Part shown: piece by piece, positions 35,533 to 42,771 of the stretch
How positions within the stretch are numbered: position 1 is the first letter of the stretch
How the letters are laid out: every line of letters begins with the position of its first letter
Source of the DNA: Macrococcus equipercicus
GTDB lineage: Bacteria; Bacillota; Bacilli; Staphylococcales; Staphylococcaceae
Length of the DNA: 64,000 bases
Reading direction: 5' to 3'
Assembly (NCBI RefSeq): GCF_004359525.2
Contig: NZ_SCWC02000001.1
Span: 434,001 to 498,000, forward strand
Translations under genes and position numbers: made by a program
The notes under the pieces: generated by a model
What the model was told of the DNA's origin: nothing
The model's input: only the letters and a program-made list of their open reading frames with translations
Databases searched by the model: none

Positions 35533-36270
35533 ATGGATGCACGTTTTTTTACGGATATAGGCAGGACACGGACGCGTAACGAAGATGCAGGCGGCGTCTT
35601 TAAAAATCATACGGGACAGGTTTTGTTACTCATATGTGATGGAATGGGCGGACATAATGCAGGAGACGTGGCGAGCAGCTTTGTCACTGCCCGCATGAAA
35701 GAGCGTTTTCAGGAAGAGAATTATATCGAGGACCATCAGGCAGAGAACTGGCTGAAATCCAATATCTCAGACATTAACCGTCAGTTATATCAGCTGGCGC
35801 ATCAGGATGATGAGAACCAGGGCATGGGAACGACGATCGTAGCGGCGCTGCTGTATGATGACAAAGCTGTCATTGCGAATGTCGGTGATTCCAGGGCTTA
35901 TTTCGTCAATGAACGGGAATTCAGACAAGTGACCAATGACCATACATTCGTCAATCATCTTGTCATGGCCGGAGAACTGTCAAAAGAAGAGGCAGCCCGC
36001 CATCCGCAGCGTCATATTATCACTAAAGTCGTCGGCAGTGATAAACGGTTGCATCCTGATATATTTACTTATGAGACAAAGCATTACGATAAAATTCTGC
36101 TGACATCAGACGGCCTGACGGATTATGTAGATGAGCAGGTCATCCATCATGTATTCAATGAAGAAGGTGAGCTGGAGACAATCGGCGAAAAGCTGATCGA
36201 CCTTGCCTTGTCCTCTGATGTGAATGACAATGTCTCATTTGTGATAGGTGATTTTGGGGGTGTCCGTTAA
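35533..36270 (+). CDS. prpC: PP2C-type serine/threonine phosphatase PrpC (Stp)
   Basis: 245 residues. It dephosphorylates targets of the adjacent kinase. Metal-binding PP2C motifs are visible: RTRNEDAGG near residue 16, LICDGMGGHNAGDVAS near 33-48, NVGDSRAYF near 116 and the C-terminal TSDGLTDYV and DVNDNVSFV. No membrane segment. The stop codon overlaps the prkC start by one base, keeping kinase and phosphatase in step. Confidence 0.95.
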   Translation: MDARFFTDIGRTRTRNEDAGGVFKNHTGQVLLLICDGMGGHNAGDVASSFVTARMKERFQEENYIEDHQAENWLKSNISDINRQLYQLAHQDDENQGMGTTIVAALLYDDKAVIANVGDSRAYFVNEREFRQVTNDHTFVNHLVMAGELSKEEAARHPQRHIITKVVGSDKRLHPDIFTYETKHYDKILLTSDGLTDYVDEQVIHHVFNEEGELETIGEKLIDLALSSDVNDNVSFVIGDFGGVR

Positions 36271-38315
36271 TGCTTGGAACGATCATCAGTGAGCGTTACA
36301 AATTAATCCGCTATATCGGTGGCGGTGGCATGAGCAATGTCTACTTAGCAGAAGACATCATTCTCAACCGGCGGGCAGCTGTAAAAATTATCAATATTCC
36401 ACCTAATGACAAGGAACGTGCTGTCCAGAGGTTTGAACGGGAAGTACAGAATGCCACGTCGTTATCTCATCCTAATATTGTACAGGTCATCGATGTGGAT
36501 GAAGATGACCATCATTATTATTTGATCATGGAGTTCATTGAAGGGCCGACACTATCAGAATACATCAAAGAGAACGGGCCATTATCAGTCGATGAAGCGA
36601 TTTTGTTTACTAAGCAAATCTTAAGAGGCATCGGGCATGCCCATCATCACATGATCATTCATAGAGATATTAAGCCGCAGAATATTCTGCTGACAGAAGA
36701 TAAGGAATTAAAAATCACTGATTTCGGCATTGCCCGCGCACTGAGTGAGACAGCGATGACGCAGACGAATCACGTGATGGGTTCTGTTCATTACTTACCG
36801 CCTGAACAGGCTAAAGGAAAGGCAGCCGATGAATCAGCGGATATCTATTCAATCGGTATCGTGCTCTATGAGATGCTTACCGGACATCCGCCGTATGAAG
36901 GTGATTCTCCGGTCAGCATCGCCATCAAGCATATTCAGGAGCCGCTGCCTGATATTCGTGCTGTCCGTTCTGATGTCCCGCAGAGCCTTGAGAACGTCGT
37001 CATCAAGGCAACGATGAAAGACAAATACAGCCGGTACCGGTCAACGGAAGATATGTACACTGACCTGTCGACCGTACTGGATGCCGAACGCGAGAAAGAA
37101 GAGCCGGTTAAAGTAGCCGATGATAAGACGATGATGATTCCTGTGATCGATGATAAAAGAAAAACCGTGCGGCCGGTTACAGCAGCAGTGACACCTGAAC
37201 CACGAGAAAATACACCGGCAGCGAAGAAGAGAAATCCATTGTTACTGCTGCTTATGCCGCTGCTGCTCCTTCTACTGGCACTGGGCGGAATACTCTGGTA
37301 TATGTTTCTACCAAAGTACAGCCATGTTCCAGTCGTCAGCAGACATTCTCTGGCGGAAGCGACAGCGCTGCTTGAAAAAGAGAACTTGAGAAAAGGGAAA
37401 GTCACTTATCAATACTCTGAAGAGGATGACGGCACTGTGCTGACTGCTACACCGAAAGCCGGCACTAAGCTCAAGGAAATGGCAGAAGTTGACCTTTTAG
37501 TGTCTAAAGGACTCAAGAAATATAAGATCCAGGACTATAAAGGTAAAAAAATCAGTGCGGTCAAAAAGACTCTGGAAAAAGCAGGATTCAATAAAGTCGC
37601 TGTGAAGCACGTCTATGAGTCAGCTGAATCCGGGACTATTTTAGCGCAGAGCTTAAATGCCGGACAACAAGTCATACCGGGAGATACAACAGTGACATTC
37701 ACCGTGTCTAAAGGACTTAAAAAAATAAAAGTAGCAGATTTTACCGGGCAGCCGTTCACTGCGGCGAAAGACGAGCTGGAAGCGCTCGGCTTTAAAGTGA
37801 ATGTAACCGGCGAACATTACAGCGACACTGTAAACAACGGCGCGATTATTTCGCAGGATCATAAAGACAGCAGCTATACTGCCGGCACAGTCATCAACTT
37901 TGTCGTGTCAAAAGGCAGTGAGCCGACAACAGAAGAACCGACAACAGAAGAACCGACGACGGAAGAACCGACAACGGAAGAACCGACGACAGAAGAACCG
38001 GCGACAGAAGAACCGACGACGGAAGAACCAGCAACAGAGAAACCGACAGCAGGATATGATGTCACTTATACAGAGACAGTCATCATTCCTTATCAGCAAG
38101 TCGCACAGGCCGGGCAGCCGTCAGCGAAAAAAGTAGAAGTATATGTCGAAGATAAGAACAATAAACAGAGCCGTGCAGTAAATTCGTTTAATATGAACAA
38201 TGATGCCACGGTCGTGATACCGATGACGATTGCTCCGAAGGGCAGGGCGACATTTATTATTAAAGTCGATGGTAAAGTATTTACAAGTAAGACGATTAAT
38301 TATGACGACGTATAA
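36270..38315 (+). CDS. prkC: PASTA-domain Ser/Thr protein kinase PrkC (Stk/PknB)
   Basis: 681 residues. It senses cell-wall muropeptides or lipid II and phosphorylates cytoplasmic targets. The kinase domain has the glycine loop GGGGMSNVYLAED, Lys39 (AAVKI), IHRDIKPQNILL near 130 and ITDFGIARAL near 150. A juxtamembrane linker leads to a leucine-rich transmembrane helix at about 323-347. Three extracellular PASTA repeats span about 351-552, then an eight-unit PTTEE-type spacer and a final beta-rich domain (about 595-681). The N-terminus overlaps the prpC stop. Confidence 0.95.
   Translation: MLGTIISERYKLIRYIGGGGMSNVYLAEDIILNRRAAVKIINIPPNDKERAVQRFEREVQNATSLSHPNIVQVIDVDEDDHHYYLIMEFIEGPTLSEYIKENGPLSVDEAILFTKQILRGIGHAHHHMIIHRDIKPQNILLTEDKELKITDFGIARALSETAMTQTNHVMGSVHYLPPEQAKGKAADESADIYSIGIVLYEMLTGHPPYEGDSPVSIAIKHIQEPLPDIRAVRSDVPQSLENVVIKATMKDKYSRYRSTEDMYTDLSTVLDAEREKEEPVKVADDKTMMIPVIDDKRKTVRPVTAAVTPEPRENTPAAKKRNPLLLLLMPLLLLLLALGGILWYMFLPKYSHVPVVSRHSLAEATALLEKENLRKGKVTYQYSEEDDGTVLTATPKAGTKLKEMAEVDLLVSKGLKKYKIQDYKGKKISAVKKTLEKAGFNKVAVKHVYESAESGTILAQSLNAGQQVIPGDTTVTFTVSKGLKKIKVADFTGQPFTAAKDELEALGFKVNVTGEHYSDTVNNGAIISQDHKDSSYTAGTVINFVVSKGSEPTTEEPTTEEPTTEEPTTEEPTTEEPATEEPTTEEPATEKPTAGYDVTYTETVIIPYQQVAQAGQPSAKKVEVYVEDKNNKQSRAVNSFNMNNDATVVIPMTIAPKGRATFIIKVDGKVFTSKTINYDDV
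37923..38042 (+). repeat. Eight tandem 15-base units encoding PTTEE repeats in prkC
   Basis: Eight in-frame copies of a 15-base unit (consensus CCGACAACAGAAGAA) encode five PTTEE, then PATEE, PTTEE and PATEK. The acidic, Thr/Pro-rich spacer should lift the last extracellular domain away from the PASTA stalk. Copy number could vary by slippage without shifting the frame. Confidence 0.92.
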
Positions 38316-38345
38316 GCACCAATCATTGGATTGGTGCTTTTTTAA
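38314..38345 (+). terminator. Terminator after prkC
   Basis: AAGCACCAATC (38314-38324) pairs perfectly with GATTGGTGCTT (38329-38339) around ATTG and is followed by a T-run. It closes the def-to-prkC operon, so rsgA is not on this transcript. Confidence 0.9.
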
Positions 38346-38401
38346 TCGATATAATAATCATATTAATATTATGTAAACTAAGAAAGTCAGCGGGTGAAAA
38401 A

Positions 38402-38566
38402 ATGTCTCATAAAAATATAAAGATTCTGGTCATGTTTATTTATGTCTTAATGTTATTTTTCTGCCGCTATGCTTTCGAGCTGCTGGATGATGCGGTGACG
38501 ATGCTGCTGCTGATTATCGGGCTGATCATCATGCTGCTATTAAATAATAGAAGAAAGAGGTCGTAA
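38402..38566 (+). CDS. Small 54-residue membrane protein, function unknown
   Basis: ATG at 38402, stop TAA at 38564-38566. The product begins MSHKNIKILVMFIYVLMLFF and ends LLLNNRRKRS. It has two hydrophobic segments (about residues 8-20 and 32-47) joined by CRYAFELLDDAV, and a basic C-terminal tail. The ribosome binding site is weak (GGGTG). It is the first gene after the prkC terminator and 53 bases before the MFS gene, so it may be the leader gene of that unit. No family recognised. Confidence 0.55.
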   Translation: MSHKNIKILVMFIYVLMLFFCRYAFELLDDAVTMLLLIIGLIIMLLLNNRRKRS

Positions 38567-38619
38567 CAATACAAAGCGCTGTGCTATAAACAGCGTTTTA
38601 AGTGGAAAAGAGGAATATT

Positions 38620-39951
38620 GTGAAATTTAAATCAGCAGGGATTATTATTGCCCTGATACTTATTATGTTTATGTCGGCGATTGAGACGTCGATTATTTCA
38701 TTGGCGCTGCCGACAATCAAAGACGATCTGAATGTAAAATCATCTGTTTCGCTCGTCTTTGCGGTATACTTCATCGCGATAGTCATTGCCAATCCGATTG
38801 TCGGGGAGCTGCTGTCACGGGTCAAAATCATTTATTTGACGATTACAGGTCTGATATTATTTACACTCGGCAGCCTGTTCTCCGGCTTAAGTGACACGTT
38901 CACTATCCTGATTATCTCCCGTTTTATTCAAGGGCTTGGTTCAGGTATTTTAATGGCGCTCAGTCAAATCGTGCCGAAGCTTGCATTTCCAATTCCGTTC
39001 CGCTACAAGGTCATGGGAATGGTCGGCAGTGTATGGGGCGTGGCGAGTCTGCTCGGACCGTTGATGGGCGGTGCGATCCTTGAGATTGCATCGTGGCACT
39101 GGCTGTTTTTCATCAATCTCCCGATCGCGGTCATTGCTGGTGCGCTCGTGCTCTGGACATTCCATTTTGAAGATGAAGTGCTGGTCAAGAACCGTCTGGA
39201 CTACAAAGGCCTTGCGTTATTCTATGTCATGATTGCGGCATTGATGGTCACGGTGCTGTCTACCGCCCATCTTGTGTACAATAGTATTGGTTTCATCGTC
39301 TTTTTGCTTGCAGCATTGCTGCTGTTTAAAGCCGAGAAAAAGCAGCGGGTTCCTTTTATTCCGGTGACAGAGTTCAAGCGGACAATCATTATTGTCTTTC
39401 TGACGGATTTTCTCTATGCCATTATGCTGATGGGCTATAACTTATACATGCCGATCTATTTGCAGGAAGAAGTGGGACTGTCACCACTGCAGAGTGGTCT
39501 GACTATCTTCCCGATTTCACTTGCCTGGATCACCATCAACTTTAATATGCCTAGAATCGAAGCCGGACGAACGAAGAAGATGCTTTATTTAAGTGCGTTC
39601 ACCAGCTTGATGCTCTGCAGCATTCTGCTGTTGTTCGGCAGTTCAGTGCCGCTTTTCACCGCCGTAAGTCTACTGCTTGCCGGTGCAAGTTTCGGGATTG
39701 TCTATACGAAGGACAGCATCACCGTGCAGGAGGAATCGTCACCTGAACAGATGAAGCGCATGATGTCGCTGTACACGCTGACTAAGAGTCTCGGCAATTC
39801 CATCGGTTCAACCATTATGGGCTATATTTATGTGCTGCCGGTAGTACTTATCGGTCCGAACATTCATAATGTCATGCTGGCCGTCATCATCATACTGCTC
39901 GTATTGATGGGACTGTGGACGACTTGCTATAAAGAACAGAGCCGTCAGTAG
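38620..39951 (+). CDS. MFS transporter, DHA2-like (drug/metabolite:H+ antiporter)
   Basis: 443 residues from GTG at 38620, seven bases after AAGAGG; a GTG at 38602 lacks a site. The first helix carries AIETSIISLALPTIKDDL, the mark of the DHA2 group. GSVWGVASLLGPLMGGAI near residue 135 matches antiporter motif C, which indicates an exporter. Twelve or more hydrophobic segments can be traced. Substrate unknown. It is followed in the same direction by an S41-like protein and an OleT-like P450, so export of a lipid-derived product or a toxic fatty acid is a possibility but not shown. Confidence 0.85.
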   Translation: MKFKSAGIIIALILIMFMSAIETSIISLALPTIKDDLNVKSSVSLVFAVYFIAIVIANPIVGELLSRVKIIYLTITGLILFTLGSLFSGLSDTFTILIISRFIQGLGSGILMALSQIVPKLAFPIPFRYKVMGMVGSVWGVASLLGPLMGGAILEIASWHWLFFINLPIAVIAGALVLWTFHFEDEVLVKNRLDYKGLALFYVMIAALMVTVLSTAHLVYNSIGFIVFLLAALLLFKAEKKQRVPFIPVTEFKRTIIIVFLTDFLYAIMLMGYNLYMPIYLQEEVGLSPLQSGLTIFPISLAWITINFNMPRIEAGRTKKMLYLSAFTSLMLCSILLLFGSSVPLFTAVSLLLAGASFGIVYTKDSITVQEESSPEQMKRMMSLYTLTKSLGNSIGSTIMGYIYVLPVVLIGPNIHNVMLAVIIILLVLMGLWTTCYKEQSRQ

Positions 39952-40016
39952 CCGCGCGTCTAAAAACAGCATAAATGGGTAAGAATTAATAACAAGCAGT
40001 GTGAAGGGGGAACAGT

Positions 40017-40937
40017 ATGGAAAACTATTTAACGATATTCCGGGAGGTCAGAAGTCTTCTGGAGCAGGAAGGATACAGCAATGACACTATCAGCAGCAAT
40101 TATGAGGAGATATTCAAGAATCTCTCACCGAATGAACTGACTTTTCAGCAGCTGATGGTCGAGTATTTAAGTGAGTTCAATGTCAAATCGATGGATTATA
40201 TAGATCAGCATTACTGGACAAATGGTATCCGTGTCAGACGCTATAACGACGCGCTGATTGTCACTGATGTCATTGATGATCTGCAGTTTGTTGTCGGTGA
40301 TGAAATCGTCGCCTTATCAGGAGACCCGCTCAGCGACCTTGCGGAACGTTATCAGAAGCTGTTGTTCAATGAACCGGCTGAACGCCAGGACTGGCATCCG
40401 ATACTCAGGAAACAAAGCAGTGCAAAAGTCAGAAGAAGCGACCAGTATTATGACTTTGACCTTCATGTCTACGATGACAACCGAGGTCTTGACGTCATCC
40501 AGCATGACCAGTACACGGAAGTCGTCGTCTATTCCATTGACATGCTGCAGCGCTATCTCCATGAACCGGCGGAGCGTTTACTTATTGACCTCACCGCTGC
40601 TTACGGCGTGATTCCTGACAACCAGATTGACTGGATGGCTGAACAGCTGGCACGCACTGAGTTCGTCATGCTGGTCGATGCAATGACGAAAGGTAGTGCT
40701 GAGCGGCTTGCTGACTCTTTCGCAGGCCGGGGGCGGCTCGTCGGCCGGGAAACGTACGGTCAGGCCCAACCGCTGAAGAAAGTAGCGCTCGGCAATCATT
40801 TTTTTATATATTCCGCATATAAAGATAAGACAGTTTTACCTGATGTTATGGTAGAATTAAGTGAATCTTCATTTTTACAGGATGATATCAGGCAAGTTGG
40901 CAGATTTGAACTAATGAACCGACTTAGCAATCAGTAG
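40017..40937 (+). CDS. PDZ/S41 peptidase-like cytoplasmic protein with altered catalytic site
   Basis: 306 residues, no signal peptide or transmembrane helix. A PDZ-like stretch (VVGDEIVALSGDPLSDL, about residues 92-108) is followed by an S41/tail-specific-protease-like core: LLIDLTAAYGVIP (188-200), MLVDAMTKGSAERLADSF (218-235) and GRETYGQAQPLKKV (243-256). Ser227 in KGSAE aligns with the S41 nucleophile. The Ser-Lys dyad lysine (in TFGKG of CtpA-type enzymes) appears replaced by Gln249. It may be a pseudo-protease or a divergent hydrolase. The start has GAAGGGGG upstream. It sits between the MFS and P450 genes. The family call is by eye. Confidence 0.6.
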   Translation: MENYLTIFREVRSLLEQEGYSNDTISSNYEEIFKNLSPNELTFQQLMVEYLSEFNVKSMDYIDQHYWTNGIRVRRYNDALIVTDVIDDLQFVVGDEIVALSGDPLSDLAERYQKLLFNEPAERQDWHPILRKQSSAKVRRSDQYYDFDLHVYDDNRGLDVIQHDQYTEVVVYSIDMLQRYLHEPAERLLIDLTAAYGVIPDNQIDWMAEQLARTEFVMLVDAMTKGSAERLADSFAGRGRLVGRETYGQAQPLKKVALGNHFFIYSAYKDKTVLPDVMVELSESSFLQDDIRQVGRFELMNRLSNQ

Positions 40938-40984
40938 TAATATAATATGAAGGTAATAAGTTTAAGGACTTAGGAGGAATTCTG

Positions 40985-42262
40985 ATGAGCAAGCCCATTC
41001 CAAAGGATAAGGGAATAGACAAAACATTAACAGTCATGAAAGAAGGATATGAATACATTTCCAACCGCACGAAAAAATTCAATTCCGATGTTTTCGAGAC
41101 GCGTGTACTTGGTGGTAAACGCGCTGTGATTATCAGCGGTAAAGAAGCGGCAGAATTATTCTATGATAATGACAAAATTGAACGTAAAGGTACATTACCG
41201 CCCCGTGTCGTCAAAACATTGTTCGGTAAAGGTGCGATCCATACAACAACAGGTAAAGTCCATCTTGACCGTAAATCTTTATTCATGTCATTGATGACTG
41301 AAAACAACCTGGAATATTTAAGGAAATTAACGCGTACATTCTGGTACCAGAATACAGAACGCATGCAGCTGATGGGTAAAGTGAATGTTTATAAAGAATC
41401 CATCATTCTTCTGACTAAAGTCGGCTTCCGCTGGGCAGGTGTCACTGAAAAGCCTGAGAAGATTGAACAGCATGCGATGGACATGGACAAAATGATTGAC
41501 TCATTCGGTTCAGTCGGCACTGCTTATAAAGGTTACCGCGAAGCAAAGAAAGCCCGTGCGCGCGTTGAAGATTTCCTTGAAAAGCAGATCATTGCGACGC
41601 GTAAGGGTAAAATCCATCCTGAAGTAGGAACGGCATTACATTCATTTAGTCACTGGAGAGACTTCCAGGGCAACTATATGGATTCAAGACTTGCTGCCGT
41701 TGACTTGATGAACGTCATCCGTCCATTAGTGGCGATCAACCGTTTCGTAGCGTATGGTGTTCTTGCACTGCATGAATTCCCGGGTGAACGTGAACGTGTT
41801 GCAGCTGATGACAACAACTATGCCTACAAATTTACACAGGAGTTAAGACGTTATTTCCCATTCGTACCGTTCTTACCTGCAAAAGCGAAAGTAGACATTG
41901 ACTTTCAAGGTTACAGCATTCCACAGGACACAATGATTGTCCTTGATATTTTCGGCACGCTGCACCGCGAAGATTTATGGCAGGATCCAGAACGCTTCTA
42001 TCCTGACCGTTTTGACAACTGGGATGGCAGCCCGTTCGACCTGATTCCTCAAGGCGGCGGCGATTATCATACGAACCACCGTTGTGCGGGTGAGTGGATG
42101 ACCATCATCATTATGGAAGAAACGATGAAATACTTTGCGCGCGAAATCACTTATGATGTGCCTGCACAGGACTTCACTGTAGACCGCACAAAACTGCCGG
42201 GCCGCGTGAAGAGTGGTATGGAAATCGAAAACGTACGTCTGAACTTCGACCGTACGCTTTAA
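40985..42262 (+). CDS. Cytochrome P450 CYP152, OleT-like fatty acid decarboxylase/peroxygenase
   Basis: 425 residues, a self-sufficient H2O2-using P450 acting on fatty acids. Heme Cys367 is in NHRCAGEWM. The acid-pair substrate site RPLVAINRF holds Arg246 and Pro247, which bind the fatty acid carboxylate. FGKGAIHTTTGKVHLDRKSL places His86 where OleT of Jeotgalicoccus has His85; hydroxylating members such as P450-BSbeta have Gln there. Long stretches (KAKVDIDFQG, WDGSPFDLIPQGGGDY) match OleT as I remember it. So 1-alkene formation is likely, with hydroxylation possible. No redox partner is encoded nearby. The start has AGGAGG; a terminator follows. Confidence 0.92.
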   Translation: MSKPIPKDKGIDKTLTVMKEGYEYISNRTKKFNSDVFETRVLGGKRAVIISGKEAAELFYDNDKIERKGTLPPRVVKTLFGKGAIHTTTGKVHLDRKSLFMSLMTENNLEYLRKLTRTFWYQNTERMQLMGKVNVYKESIILLTKVGFRWAGVTEKPEKIEQHAMDMDKMIDSFGSVGTAYKGYREAKKARARVEDFLEKQIIATRKGKIHPEVGTALHSFSHWRDFQGNYMDSRLAAVDLMNVIRPLVAINRFVAYGVLALHEFPGERERVAADDNNYAYKFTQELRRYFPFVPFLPAKAKVDIDFQGYSIPQDTMIVLDIFGTLHREDLWQDPERFYPDRFDNWDGSPFDLIPQGGGDYHTNHRCAGEWMTIIIMEETMKYFAREITYDVPAQDFTVDRTKLPGRVKSGMEIENVRLNFDRTL

Positions 42263-42298
42263 TATAAAAACCTGGGATATTATCCCAGGTTTTTATAT
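42262..42298. terminator. Bidirectional terminator between P450 and rhodanese genes
   Basis: A perfect 16-bp stem (42262-42277 with 42283-42298) with a 5-base loop and A/T-rich outer arms. It overlaps the last codon positions of both convergent genes. Confidence 0.88.
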
Positions 42299-42598
42299 GT
42301 CAATTTCACCATGCCAGTCGTCCATTCCGCCTTCAACGTTCGTCACATTATAGCCTTGTCCATGTAAATAATCGACTGCTTTTTGTGAACGACCGCCTTT
42401 CTGGCAAATGACGTAATAAGCTTGATCCTTAGCCAGCTCGTCTGTGTGTTCTGCGAGCGTTGACAGCGGCATATTCACTGCTTCATTAATATGGCCGCGG
42501 TTATATTCATCCTGTTCTCTGACATCGATGATACGGTCAGTTGTTGCAGCCTGAAGTGCAGCCTGAAGCGCATCAGTTGTAATCGATTTGTTCGTCAT
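42293..42598 (-). CDS. Single-domain rhodanese-like sulfurtransferase
   Basis: 101 residues from the ATG at 42598, preceded by AGAGGTG. One rhodanese domain: IIDVREQDEYNRGHINEAVNMP near the N-terminus, the active-site loop VICQKGGRSQKA with the persulfide cysteine, and the closing NVEGGMDDWHGEI. It probably carries sulfane sulfur; the acceptor is unknown. It is convergent with the P450 gene and divergent from kup, so it is its own unit. Confidence 0.9.
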   Translation of the reverse strand: MTNKSITTDALQAALQAATTDRIIDVREQDEYNRGHINEAVNMPLSTLAEHTDELAKDQAYYVICQKGGRSQKAVDYLHGQGYNVTNVEGGMDDWHGEIDI

Positions 42599-42771
42599 GT
42601 TGACACCTCTTTTTTCAGAATTAAGGTACATGTTTAATATACCCCGGAGCGGGAAGTAAATAACGTTGAGTAGAAGGTACGATTCTAAAAATAAGGATTG
42701 CTATATCGCTGCAGCAGCAGTATCATATAGCCATTGTAAGCAAAAAATATTTGATAAAAGAAGGGTTAAAA
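42599..42771 (+). other. kup upstream region with stem-loop
   Basis: The 173-base gap between rhodanese and kup holds GCTATAT (42700-42706) and ATATAGC (42725-42731), with an inner GCTGC/GCAGC that can also pair. No T-run follows, so this is not a simple terminator. I looked for a c-di-AMP (ydaO) riboswitch and did not see its conserved core. Confidence 0.4.

Noticed and set aside
37923-38042. Regular short repeats as a CRISPR array
   Set aside because: The units are contiguous 15-mers without spacers and are in frame in prkC, encoding PTTEE.
42632-42771. c-di-AMP (ydaO) riboswitch before kup
   Set aside because: The gap is short for the element and the conserved core segments are not visible.
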